Below are positions 1-6,270 of a stretch of DNA of 10,942 bases, in pieces (positions within the stretch are counted from its first letter, which is position 1; each line of letters begins with the position of its first letter). Source of the DNA: Candidatus Avelusimicrobium ruminicola (GTDB lineage Bacteria; Elusimicrobiota; Elusimicrobia; Elusimicrobiales; Elusimicrobiaceae); contig ONQH01000020.1 of NCBI GenBank assembly GCA_900319885.1, forward strand, positions 1 to 10,942, written 5' to 3'. The position numbers were made by a program, and so were the translations under genes. The notes below the pieces were generated by a model. It saw only the letters and a program-made list of their open reading frames with translations. It was not told the DNA's origin and made no database searches.

Positions 1-1056
1 ACCCTCTCCTCTAAATTGGGGCTCAACTACCCAACAATCAAACTTACCGGCTTCTGTTTTGACGGTTTCTTTTCCTAATACTTTTACTACAAGCGGATAT
101 TGTTTTTCGCGGTTAATAATATCAAAAATAACATCTTTACCCTTTTCTAGCGGTTGTTTGCGTACAAAGTATAAGGAAGAAAGCATATCCAGCACTTCTA
201 TATCCAGATGGCCTGCAATCGCGCGGGGTTTCTCCTTCTTTTGAATTTCACCGTAGAAACGTCCGTTTTTGTTATCAAATGTCACCCACTCGTCCCGTTT
301 GTAATTGCCTTCACGTACGCTTTGCGAATATCCCAACGAGTGAAAAGTATTGGCATCTAACCAGGAATAATTAACATCCCGCACTTTGAATACAGAGTCA
401 ATGACGCTGGCAGAAAAGGCAGTGGTTTGAATTAAATAGGCCATTTTCCCGTTTATGTTGGTAAGGCCGCGGTTTTTAATATAAGCGGTGCCGGCTTTTA
501 CAAAAGAATAATAAAGCCCGTATTTTAAATTTTCGTTACTCCAGGGCGCATGGGTGTTGTCCGGCAAAATCGGTTCGTATGAAAAGGGACTTAGTAAACG
601 TCCGTCCGTGGGCAATAAAGGCTCCTTCTTAAACACAGCCTTATCTGCCTGTGGTTTTGTAAGTGTTTGCCGGGCGCGTGCTTGGGCAATTACTTGCCGG
701 GCTTGTTCCCGGTCAAAAACGGGAGCAGCGTTTTGAACCGTAGAGGCAGACGCGGTGGAAACAGTAGGTTTAACTTCCTTCTCAGCAATAATTGGTTTGT
801 TCGCTGGCGGGGTCGTTGTTGTTTTTGTCGTAACAGTTGGTGCGGACGTTGCAGAAGGTAATGCGGCGGAAACGGGTTTTGCCGAGGTTTTTTGTTCGTT
901 TACCGGTTGTGATAGTTCTTCTTTCTCGGGCTGTGTGGCAAGAGAAGATTGAACCGTGTCGGGTTGGATGATAGAGACCGGCCGGGAAGTGTTGCACGTG
1001 CAGTGGCAGGCCCCTAAAAAACTTAAAGATAATACAGCGCATAACATCTTTTTCAT
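1..1056 (-). CDS. DUF3108-type lipoprotein, partial (C-terminus beyond left edge)
   Basis: The reading frame is open from an ATG at 1056 to base 1, giving 352 codons with no stop, so the gene continues outside the window. The N-terminus is a lipoprotein signal: Lys-Lys, a hydrophobic core, then a lipobox LGAC with the acylated Cys at 17, followed by two more cysteines at 19 and 21. Residues 23-145 are a low-complexity Pro/Thr/Ala/Lys linker, as expected for a tether. From about residue 175 to the edge the sequence resembles the DUF3108 family: a KYGLYYSFVKAGTAYI strand pair, RDVNYSWLDANTFHSLGY, and a DMLSSLYFVRK segment. DUF3108 proteins are periplasmic or envelope proteins of poorly known function. 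The start is supported by GAGGAA 5 nt upstream. It overlaps the stop of the phosphatase gene by 4 bp (ATGA), so it is probably translationally coupled and part of the envelope operon. The family call is from memory of the pattern; the specific role is unknown. Confidence 0.8.
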   Translation of the reverse strand, partial: MKKMLCAVLSLSFLGACHCTCNTSRPVSIIQPDTVQSSLATQPEKEELSQPVNEQKTSAKPVSAALPSATSAPTVTTKTTTTPPANKPIIAEKEVKPTVSTASASTVQNAAPVFDREQARQVIAQARARQTLTKPQADKAVFKKEPLLPTDGRLLSPFSYEPILPDNTHAPWSNENLKYGLYYSFVKAGTAYIKNRGLTNINGKMAYLIQTTAFSASVIDSVFKVRDVNYSWLDANTFHSLGYSQSVREGNYKRDEWVTFDNKNGRFYGEIQKKEKPRAIAGHLDIEVLDMLSSLYFVRKQPLEKGKDVIFDIINREKQYPLVVKVLGKETVKTEAGKFDCWVVEPQFRGEG

Positions 1057-1604
1057 GGCAATTCCTCGCTATCTGCAAGAATAAATTTAGCGGCATTAAG
1101 TAGATTGGTGGCTACTTTATCCGGGTGTAAATCGGGATATTTCTTTAGATGACGATGCCCATTGGCCGTGGTTACAAGGATACTCTTGCAGCCCAGCGCA
1201 TGGCCAAATTCTACGTCGGCTTTCTTGTCTCCGATCATATACGATTGTTTCGGGTCAATATGATATTTTTTAATAAGATCTAATCCCATTTTAGGTTGCG
1301 GCTTGCGGCAGGCACATTTTTCGTCCGGAGCATGCGGACAAAATACAATTTCTTCAATACGAGCCGGTTTAAGTAAATGAATTAAATGGGCGTGCACGGC
1401 GTTTACTTCGTTGGCTGTAAAATATCCGCGGCCAATGCCGGATTGGTTAGATACGATAAATAATTTAAAACCGTGTTCACAAAGTAATTTTAAGGCCGGT
1501 TGGGTGCTCTTATACAAGCGCACTTGGGCCGGTTTGGAAAGATAAACCCCGGGTTTTTCGTAGATAATAGTTCCGTCTCTGTCTAAAAATACGGCTTTAA
1601 TCAT
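1053..1604 (-). CDS. gmhB: HAD-family D,D-heptose 1,7-bisphosphate phosphatase-like protein
   Basis: This 183-residue HAD phosphatase matches the GmhB/HisB-N subfamily in length and motifs. Motif I is FLDRDGT with nucleophile D8 and acid/base D10. Motif II is VSNQSGIGRG (S52, N53). A zinc-loop pattern C89-x-H91 ... C97-x-C99 is followed by RKPQP with K101. Motif IV is MIGDKKAD with D126 and D130. GmhB removes the 7-phosphate (or 1,7-specific phosphate) of a heptose bisphosphate in the cytoplasm, on the way to the ADP-heptose used for LPS core. A histidinol-phosphatase role is the main alternative, but no his genes are nearby and the upstream partner is a lipid A-type acyltransferase. The start has a strong GGAGG 7 nt upstream, inside the end of the acyltransferase gene, and the ATG overlaps that gene's stop by 4 bp. 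Its own stop overlaps the lipoprotein start in the same way. Confidence 0.88.
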   Translation of the reverse strand: MIKAVFLDRDGTIIYEKPGVYLSKPAQVRLYKSTQPALKLLCEHGFKLFIVSNQSGIGRGYFTANEVNAVHAHLIHLLKPARIEEIVFCPHAPDEKCACRKPQPKMGLDLIKKYHIDPKQSYMIGDKKADVEFGHALGCKSILVTTANGHRHLKKYPDLHPDKVATNLLNAAKFILADSEELP

Positions 1605-2545
1605 ACTTTTTCCTCCGGGTGTTGGGCCAAATATTGTTCGCCTTCTTTATCGCGTTTCCATAAGTTATGTGCCCATAGCCAGCTGGCCGGATCTTCCTTC
1701 AAACACATTTCATAAAATTCAATAAGTTGCCGGGTAAATAAACGTACATTTTGCGGATTATATTCGGTGGGGGGGATAAGCGGGTCTTTGATGTGGCATA
1801 CCAACATGCCGTCGGCTTCGCGGTGCACTTGAACGGGGAAAACGGGTACTTGCATTTTTATTGCCAAAAGGGCCGAAATAGGGGAAAACGCCGCTATGCG
1901 CCCCATGAACGGAATCCAAACTTGGCTGGAACTGGCATTTTGGTCAATTAAGATACCGATCAATTTTTTCTTTTTCAGCCAGCGCATACAAGCAAAAAAT
2001 GGTTGATCTTGGTGATTGCTATAAAACGTTCTTCCCCCGAAAACGTTGCGTAAACGATTCATTTCTTCGTCAATATAGGGGTTATCCGCCCGGAGTGCTA
2101 GAACGGCTTTGTCTGCCCCGTAAACGGAAGCCGCAAAGCCAAAGGCTTCCCAGTTGGTAAAGTGACCGATATGAATAATGCCGCCTGTTTTACCTTCGGC
2201 GGCTTGGATTTTTTCAAAGCCTTCTACGCGGCAGTGTTCCTTGAATTTTTTGCGGCTGGTGTGAGAGAGCTGGATAAATTCGGCCAGAATAGTACCCATA
2301 TTGCGCCAAGAATTGATGGCAATTTGGCGTACTTCTTGAGGGGATTTTTCCGGAAATGCGCGGTGAATATCGTATTGCATCCGCTTAAAACGCTTGGGAA
2401 GAAATACCCGAGAAACGCCCACCACAAACGTGCCCAACCACACGCAAAACCGATACGGAAGTAGTGAGAACACAATACAAAGCCCTTTGAGGCCCAGGTA
2501 TTGCAGATAGTGCGCAGGGGTTTTTTGGAAACGCGTACTGGACAT
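1601..2545 (-). CDS. LpxL/HtrB-like lipid A biosynthesis acyltransferase
   Basis: The 314-residue protein has the size and layout of lysophospholipid/lipid A late acyltransferases. A hydrophobic N-terminal anchor lies at about residues 17-49. The catalytic H-x4-E motif is in GHFTNWE (H128, E133). Downstream come a charged LRADNPYIDEEMNRLR segment and an LIGILIDQNASSSQVWIPFMG segment like those of the family. Such enzymes add a secondary acyl chain from acyl-ACP to Kdo-lipid A at the inner face of the inner membrane. Which chain and position cannot be told, so I give no number to the symbol. It is the first gene of a three-gene envelope operon; its stop overlaps the phosphatase start (ATGA). 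There is no Shine-Dalgarno before the ATG. Instead an extended -10 box ends 6 nt before it, suggesting a leaderless message. No other in-frame start near the promoter looks better. Confidence 0.88.
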   Translation of the reverse strand: MSSTRFQKTPAHYLQYLGLKGLCIVFSLLPYRFCVWLGTFVVGVSRVFLPKRFKRMQYDIHRAFPEKSPQEVRQIAINSWRNMGTILAEFIQLSHTSRKKFKEHCRVEGFEKIQAAEGKTGGIIHIGHFTNWEAFGFAASVYGADKAVLALRADNPYIDEEMNRLRNVFGGRTFYSNHQDQPFFACMRWLKKKKLIGILIDQNASSSQVWIPFMGRIAAFSPISALLAIKMQVPVFPVQVHREADGMLVCHIKDPLIPPTEYNPQNVRLFTRQLIEFYEMCLKEDPASWLWAHNLWKRDKEGEQYLAQHPEEKV

Positions 2546-2551
2546 ATTTCT

Positions 2552-2557
2552 ATTCTA
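2552..2557 (-). promoter_or_regulatory. Extended -10 promoter for the lpxL-like operon, predicted leaderless
   Basis: On the minus strand the sequence reads TATGCTAGAAT, an extended -10 (TG-n-TAGAAT). With the hexamer at -12 to -7, +1 falls on base 2545, the A of the ATG. A weak -35 (TGGGCA, 4 of 6) lies 17 nt upstream. It sits just after the pyrH terminator, so the envelope operon appears to be transcribed independently of pyrH. There is no purine-rich ribosome site between promoter and ATG. Confidence 0.6.
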
Positions 2558-2589
2558 GCATATTTGTTTGTATCTGCCCAATGAGGCAT

Positions 2590-2613
2590 AAAAAACCCCC
2601 GCAGGGGCGGGGG
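2590..2613 (-). terminator. Rho-independent terminator of pyrH
   Basis: A 7-bp perfect GC stem (2596-2602 with 2607-2613; CCCCCGC/GCGGGGG) with a 4-nt loop is followed, in the minus direction, by six T. It begins 9 bp after the pyrH stop codon and ends before the promoter of the acyltransferase gene. Confidence 0.92.
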
Positions 2614-2622
2614 AATTACGAT

Positions 2623-3339
2623 TTAGTAAATTACCGTGCCGATTTTATCGCCACACAGGGCTTTTTCAATATTACCCTTTTGGTGTAGGTTAAACACTTG
2701 GATGGGCAATTTGTTTTCCATAGAAATGGCTAACGCCGCAGTGTCCATAAATTGCAAACGTTTTTCAATGGCTTCGGCATAGGTGATTTTTTCAATCAGT
2801 TTAGCCTGCGGATTTTTCTTGGGGTCGCAGTCATATACACCGTCTACCTGGGTGGCTTTGAGTAAAACGTCCGCGTTAATTTCACTGGCACGCAAAGCGG
2901 CCGCGCTATCGGTAGTGAAATATGGGTTCCCCGTACCGCCGGCAAAAATAACAATGCGCCCTTTTTCAAGGTGGCGCATGGCTTTGCGACGCACAAACGG
3001 TTCCGCTAATTGATAAATATTGATGGAGGTAAGCACCCGGGTGGGAACGCCGGCATCTTCAATGGCGGACTGCAAGGCAATGGCGTTGATGACGGTAGCC
3101 AACATACCCATACTATCGGAATTGACACGGTCAATTACGCCGCCACCGTCACGCACCCCGCGCCACACGTTCCCGCCGCCAATGACAATAGCTAGTTGGC
3201 AGTTCGCTTTTTTGTAGGCCTCGGCAATTTCGGTAGCAATTTCTTTTAAGGATTGCGGGTTAATACCGCGGTGGCCTTCCATGCTAAGTGCTTCGCCGGA
3301 TAGTTTAAGTAAAATGCGTTTTTTGTGGGTAGCTGACAT
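2623..3339 (-). CDS. pyrH: UMP kinase
   Basis: This is a 238-residue bacterial UMP kinase of the amino-acid-kinase fold, which phosphorylates UMP to UDP with ATP in the cytoplasm. Visible motifs are KLSGE (12-16), IGGGNVWRG (53-61), DSMGM (75-79), GGTGNPYFTTD (134-144) and KATQVDGVYDCDP (161-173). Length is normal for the family, with nothing missing. I start it at 3339 rather than at the in-frame ATG at 3357: AAGGAG lies 6 nt before 3339, while the upstream ATG has no ribosome site and would lie only 5 nt from the predicted transcript start. It follows rpsB-tsf, a common gene order, but is separated from tsf by a terminator and has its own promoter. frr, often next to pyrH, is not downstream; a terminator and envelope genes follow. 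Confidence 0.97.
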   Translation of the reverse strand: MSATHKKRILLKLSGEALSMEGHRGINPQSLKEIATEIAEAYKKANCQLAIVIGGGNVWRGVRDGGGVIDRVNSDSMGMLATVINAIALQSAIEDAGVPTRVLTSINIYQLAEPFVRRKAMRHLEKGRIVIFAGGTGNPYFTTDSAAALRASEINADVLLKATQVDGVYDCDPKKNPQAKLIEKITYAEAIEKRLQFMDTAALAISMENKLPIQVFNLHQKGNIEKALCGDKIGTVIY

Positions 3340-3368
3340 ACGGGTCTCCTTTGCCATTTATTTTTAGT

Positions 3369-3374
3369 ATTGTA
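3369..3374 (-). promoter_or_regulatory. Extended -10 promoter for pyrH
   Basis: On the minus strand the sequence is TATGCTACAAT: a TG-n extension plus TACAAT. The predicted start is about 3362, giving a leader of about 23 nt that contains the AAGGAG site of the 3339 start. I see no convincing -35 box, as expected for an extended -10 promoter. It lies between the tsf terminator and pyrH. Confidence 0.6.
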
Positions 3375-3418
3375 GCATAAATCTTTTTCTTCTGCGCACC
3401 TGTTTAGTGTATGCGCAC

Positions 3419-3443
3419 AAAAAAAAGCCCCGCCGAAGCGGGG
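3419..3443 (-). terminator. Rho-independent terminator of tsf with UUCG tetraloop
   Basis: On the minus strand a 6-bp stem CCCCGC/GCGGGG (3438-3443 with 3428-3433) closes a UUCG loop, in the extra-stable C(UUCG)G context. It is followed by C and eight T (bases 3426 to 3419). It begins a few bases after the tsf stop codon and separates rpsB-tsf from pyrH. Confidence 0.93.
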
Positions 3444-3449
3444 ACTTTA

Positions 3450-4271
3450 TTAGAAACGAACGAACCGGGTAACGGTTACTTCGCCGCCCAAGGCTTGCGC
3501 TTGTTCTTTTAGATAGTCGGCTACGGTTTTTTTGTTGTCTTTAATCGTAGCTTGTTCTAACAGACAATTTTCTTTGGCAAACTTTTTGACTTTACCGGGC
3601 AACATTTTTTCAATGGCCTGTTCGGATTTGCCTTCGTTTAACGCTTGGGTTTTGTAGATGTCTAATTCTTTATCAATGACTTCTTGCGGGATGTCTTCCG
3701 CTTTGATCCAGCCGGTTTGCATACCTACGGTGTGCATGGCCAGTTCGCGGGCGAGTTCAGCCGCTTTGGTCTTGTCCACATTACCGGCAACAGCCATTTC
3801 CAACAGAGAGGCTTTTTTATTGTCGGAGTGCACATAATAGGCCATTACAGCATTGTCGGCCGCGGACCAGTTATAAGCACCTTTTAACGTAGTATTTTCC
3901 CCAAATTTTGGGGCTTGTTCGGTGATTTTGGCTTTGATGGTTTCGTCGGTATCGTAGTTTACGCCCGGGTGAGCAAGTACGTAATCGGCTAATTCATTGG
4001 CTAATGCAATGAAACCATCGGTCTTGGCTACGAAGTCCGTTTCGCAACCTAAGTATACCATAGCAAAGTTTTTCCCGTCGGTTTTTACGACTACTCTGCC
4101 TTCTTTTGTTTCGCGATCGGCACGTTTAGCCATGGCGGCCAAGCCTTTTTTGCGCAGATATACAACGGCTTGTTCCATGTCATTTTTGCATTCCATGAGG
4201 GCTTTTTTGCAGTCCATCATGCCCGCACCGGTTTTTTCGCGTAAGGTTTTAATATCGTCCATTAAAGACAT
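3450..4271 (-). CDS. tsf: Translation elongation factor Ts
   Basis: EF-Ts, 273 residues, is the guanine nucleotide exchange factor that recycles EF-Tu in the cytoplasm. The N-terminal UBA-like module with TGAGMMDCKKAL (14-25) is present, followed by the core with the signature CETDFVAKT (76-84). The rest resembles a two-subdomain core of normal length. The start is supported by AGGAG 7 nt upstream of the ATG at 4271. It lies 64 bp downstream of rpsB, the near-universal order, with a hairpin in the gap and a terminator right after its stop, so rpsB-tsf forms a two-gene operon. Confidence 0.97.
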   Translation of the reverse strand: MSLMDDIKTLREKTGAGMMDCKKALMECKNDMEQAVVYLRKKGLAAMAKRADRETKEGRVVVKTDGKNFAMVYLGCETDFVAKTDGFIALANELADYVLAHPGVNYDTDETIKAKITEQAPKFGENTTLKGAYNWSAADNAVMAYYVHSDNKKASLLEMAVAGNVDKTKAAELARELAMHTVGMQTGWIKAEDIPQEVIDKELDIYKTQALNEGKSEQAIEKMLPGKVKKFAKENCLLEQATIKDNKKTVADYLKEQAQALGGEVTVTRFVRF

Positions 4272-4298
4272 GTCATATCTCCTAAAGTTTCAATCGTT

Positions 4299-4325
4299 CC
4301 AGTTCCCGCTTTGAACGGGAACTGG
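4299..4325 (-). other. Hairpin between rpsB and tsf
   Basis: A perfect 10-bp inverted repeat (CCAGTTCCCG at 4299-4308, CGGGAACTGG at 4316-4325) with a 7-nt loop lies in the 64-bp gap after the rpsB stop. There is no T run after it in the minus direction, so it is not a classical terminator. It could protect rpsB mRNA ends, mark an RNase cleavage site (an RNase III gene lies at the right edge), or tune tsf translation. The role is inference. Confidence 0.75.
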
Positions 4326-4335
4326 GATAAGAATG

Positions 4336-5370
4336 TTATTTTGTTTCTTCTTTAGCGTCCGCTTTTTTGGCCTTTGTAGTGGTTTTTTTAGCGGTAGTTT
4401 TTTTGGCGGCAGTTTTGGTTTCTGTCGTTTTTTTAGCAGTGGTTTTTTTAGTCGTGGTTTTTTTGGCAGCTGCTTTTTTGGCCGGTTTTTCTTCGGCTTC
4501 TTTTTTTACTTCGGCGACAGGTGCTTCTTCTACCACTACTTCTTCTACTACTTCCACTACCGGGGCGGTTTGGGCCGCTTGGGCTTCTTCCGCTTTTTCC
4601 GCTTCTAACATGGCAGATTCAAAAGCTTTGGCCATGGTCGGGTTTTCAGGGTCGGCCGGGGTAGCTTCCGTGGTTTTGGCAGCTTCTACTTCGGCTCTTC
4701 CTTCCAGGATAGAATCGGCGATGGCACCGCAGAATAATTTAATAGAGCGGGCCGCATCATCATTTCCGGGAACCGGTAAGGAAATCAAGTCCGGATCGGC
4801 GTTGGTATCACATACGGCTACCACCGGGATTCCCAACACGTGAGATTCGCGCACGGCACCCATGGTGTCAACGGGGTCAATCACAAAAACCACGTCGGGG
4901 AGCACTTTCATATCGCGGATACCACCTAATAATTTTTGCAAGCGGGCCAATTCTTTGGTAAGACGGCTGGCTTCTTTTTTGGAGATGGCTTTGAATACGC
5001 CGGAAGCTTCCCATTTTTCAAGTTCGTTCATGCGTTCAATGGACTTTTTGACCGTTTGGAAGTTGGTCAAAGTTCCACCTAACCATTTTTCGCTGATGCA
5101 ATAAGCACCACAGCGTTCGGCTTCGGATTTGATAGCTTCTTGGGCTTGTTTCTTGGTGCCTACGAACAAAAATTTAGCACCTTTTTTGCTTTCTTCTTTT
5201 ACAAAAGCACAGGCTTTTTTAAGTTCTTTGGCGGTTTTTTGAAGGTCTAAAATGTGCACACCGTTTCTTTCTCCAAAGATAAAGCGGCCCATTTTGGGGT
5301 TCCAGCGGGAGGTTTGGTGACCAAAGTGTACACCAGCTTCCAGCATGGCTTTCATAGATACATTACTCAT
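4336..5370 (-). CDS. rpsB: 30S ribosomal protein S2 with long acidic and lysine-rich C-terminal tail
   Basis: Residues 1-225 are a normal S2: [16 protein letters not shown] near the N-terminus, [53 protein letters not shown] and [14 protein letters not shown]2 binds the 30S subunit with S1 and is needed for initiation. The start at 5370 has AGGAG 7 nt upstream; an in-frame ATG at 5391 lacks one and would place the ribosome site inside the gene. The oddity is the tail. S2 is commonly about 230-260 residues, yet this one has 344. Residues 226-295 are Ala/Glu/Val-rich and acidic, and 296-337 are built of (A/T)KKTT pentapeptides, like a histone H1-type tail. The tail is in frame and ends in a proper TAA followed by tsf, so it is not a fusion with a neighbouring gene. 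Confidence 0.96.
   Translation of the reverse strand: MSNVSMKAMLEAGVHFGHQTSRWNPKMGRFIFGERNGVHILDLQKTAKELKKACAFVKEESKKGAKFLFVGTKKQAQEAIKSEAERCGAYCISEKWLGGTLTNFQTVKKSIERMNELEKWEASGVFKAISKKEASRLTKELARLQKLLGGIRDMKVLPDVVFVIDPVDTMGAVRESHVLGIPVVAVCDTNADPDLISLPVPGNDDAARSIKLFCGAIADSILEGRAEVEAAKTTEATPADPENPTMAKAFESAMLEAEKAEEAQAAQTAPVVEVVEEVVVEEAPVAEVKKEAEEKPAKKAAAKKTTTKKTTAKKTTETKTAAKKTTAKKTTTKAKKADAKEETK
4361..4482 (-). repeat. 15-bp tandem repeat encoding the (A/T)KKTT tail of S2
   Basis: On the plus strand, seven-T runs lie at 4383, 4398, 4428, 4443 and 4458, at spacings of 15 or 30 bp, with a degenerate unit at 4413 and six-T runs at 4363 and 4474. The period of five codons encodes Ala/Thr-Lys-Lys-Thr-Thr. 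Such an array could change length by recombination or replication slippage in whole units without breaking the frame. The A7 runs in the mRNA could also allow occasional polymerase slippage. Confidence 0.85.
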
Positions 5371-5492
5371 TATTTTTCTCCTGTGGCGCACGCCTAAATT
5401 AAGGTAGAGGATACCTCGGTGGCGATTGCCTGGGTGCCGTCAAGACGTGCTTTGATTTACAAACTTGGGGCGCACTCTTGCTCAATACACCT
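5371..5492 (-). promoter_or_regulatory. Long rpsB 5' leader, possibly regulatory
   Basis: The predicted transcript has about 120 untranslated nt before rpsB. It contains short inverted repeats on the minus strand, such as GAGG-TAT-CCTC and GGCG-TG-CGCC just before the AGGAG site, and GTGCGCC occurs twice. Autogenous control of rpsB by S2 through its leader is known in other bacteria. I cannot show that fold here, so regulation is inference. Confidence 0.35.
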
Positions 5493-5498
5493 ATATAG

Positions 5499-5527
5499 AT
5501 TATAACAAAAAAAAACCGCGTACACAA
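5499..5527 (-). promoter_or_regulatory. rpsB promoter
   Basis: On the minus strand a perfect TATAAT (5499-5504) has TTGTGT (5522-5527) 17 nt upstream. The -35 matches three of six bases, including the key TTG. The -35 lies within the hairpin of the preceding gene's terminator and the spacer covers its T tract, so terminator and promoter share DNA. The predicted start near 5492 gives a leader of about 120 nt. Confidence 0.7.
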
Positions 5528-5537
5528 GGTACGCGGT
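5507..5537 (-). terminator. Rho-independent terminator of the repeat-protein gene
   Basis: A 9-bp stem (5515-5523 with 5529-5537; ACCGCGTAC/GTACGCGGT on the minus strand) with a 5-nt loop is followed by a run of nine T. It begins about 16 bp after the stop codon of the 5554-6120 gene and overlaps the rpsB promoter. Confidence 0.92.
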
Positions 5538-5553
5538 CTTATTGCAACTAAAA

Positions 5554-6120
5554 TTAGAAACGACCGTTGACCAATACCATGACCGGGAACCAACCGTTCT
5601 TGGCAATGTTTACGATACCGAGTTGCAACCCTTGGGTAATGTGGTGAGCATTGTTAACGATACCGAGTTGTACCCCGTGCAAGTCTTCTACTTGGTTGTA
5701 GATACCTACTTGGGCCCCAATCAAGGTACCATGGGCAAAGTTGACAATACCAAATTGGGCACCGCCAAAGTGAGAATCGTTAATATCCACAATAGCGCTT
5801 TGCAACCCATATAATCTGTTAGAGCGGGCATAAATCCACGCACCGTTGATACCATACCCTTCGTTAATCTTAGCAACGGCTAAGGCTTCGTTAATACCGC
5901 GCAGTTCGCCGGCTTTGCTTACTAATAAATCCCATTGTAAACCATAGATAGAGTTGGTGTTGGAACCAATCCCCACGTCAATCCCTCTAACGGTTTGCGT
6001 ATTATTGGGCAAAGCCACGGCAATATCATCCCACAAGGATAATTTGAGGATGCCGTTATCCCCTGCAAAAGCGGGGGCAGCTACGAATAATGCTACTAAC
6101 AATACTGCTAGTTTTTTCAT
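5554..6120 (-). CDS. Exported glycine-rich 15-residue repeat protein (LA_2272-type surface repeat-like)
   Basis: The 188-residue product starts with a clear Sec signal peptide (MKKLAVLLVALFVAAPAFA, cleavage after residue 19). The mature part is almost entirely a repeat of 14-15 residues, with its Gly at 46, 60, 75, 90, 105, 120, 135, 149 and 164. The consensus is G-hydrophobic-Q-x-G-I-V-N; the best copies are AQFGIVN, VQLGIVN and LQLGIVN. It ends in NGWFPVMVLVNGRF, with a terminal Phe as in many outer-membrane proteins. This pattern recalls proteins annotated as LA_2272-type surface repeats; I recognise the style, not a defined function. A regular beta-structure at the cell surface or in the periplasm is inferred. 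AAGGAG precedes the ATG at 6120. It is a single-gene unit, with its own promoter and a strong terminator. Confidence 0.8.
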   Translation of the reverse strand: MKKLAVLLVALFVAAPAFAGDNGILKLSLWDDIAVALPNNTQTVRGIDVGIGSNTNSIYGLQWDLLVSKAGELRGINEALAVAKINEGYGINGAWIYARSNRLYGLQSAIVDINDSHFGGAQFGIVNFAHGTLIGAQVGIYNQVEDLHGVQLGIVNNAHHITQGLQLGIVNIAKNGWFPVMVLVNGRF

Positions 6121-6188
6121 TGATCCTTCTCCTTAATTAATATAGTTTATCAAACGTCCTCTGTCGGCCCATTTGATAATACGCCATT

Positions 6189-6194
6189 ATTGTA
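6189..6194 (-). promoter_or_regulatory. Extended -10 promoter for the repeat-protein gene
   Basis: On the minus strand the sequence is ATTGCTACAAT: TG-n-TACAAT, nearly identical to the pyrH promoter core. The predicted start near 6182 gives a leader of about 62 nt. The region 17 nt upstream (TGAACT) is only a weak -35 and overlaps the -35 region of the divergent MATE promoter. Confidence 0.6.
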
Positions 6195-6213
6195 GCAATT
6201 TTTGGGGGTGCAG

Positions 6214-6244
6214 TTCACACAAATTACTGCTAAATTGCTAAAAT
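6214..6244 (+). promoter_or_regulatory. Promoter for the MATE transporter gene
   Basis: TTCACA (6214-6219, five of six to TTGACA) and TAAAAT (6239-6244) with a TG-n extension are separated by 19 nt, which is longer than ideal. The predicted start is near 6251, about 20 nt before the ATG. It is back to back with the promoter of the repeat-protein gene. Confidence 0.5.
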
Positions 6245-6270
6245 ATTTATAACACAAGTAAGTTGTAATT

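Noticed and set aside
782..1096. Open frame on the minus strand overlapping the lipoprotein start
   Set aside because: Out-of-frame shadow of the lipoprotein and phosphatase genes, with no family features.
3340..3357. Upstream in-frame ATG for pyrH (six extra residues MAKETR)
   Set aside because: No ribosome site, and it lies about 5 nt from the predicted transcript start; the ATG at 3339 has AAGGAG at ideal spacing.
4361..4482. CRISPR-like or mobile repeat
   Set aside because: The 15-bp periodicity is explained by in-frame KKTT codons of rpsB; there are no spacers or inverted ends.
4361..4482. Programmed -1 frameshift at A AAA AAA runs
   Set aside because: The runs begin in phase with the lysine codons (AAA AAA Ann), so the classical X XXY YYZ phasing is not met, and the zero frame already ends normally.
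4333..4608. Phe/Gly-rich open frame on the plus strand
   Set aside because: It is the mirror of the lysine-rich S2 tail codons; no ribosome site or recognisable features.
5371..5391. Upstream in-frame ATG for rpsB (MRHRRKI)
   Set aside because: S2 homology begins at [13 protein letters not shown], and AGGAG is placed for the ATG at 5370.
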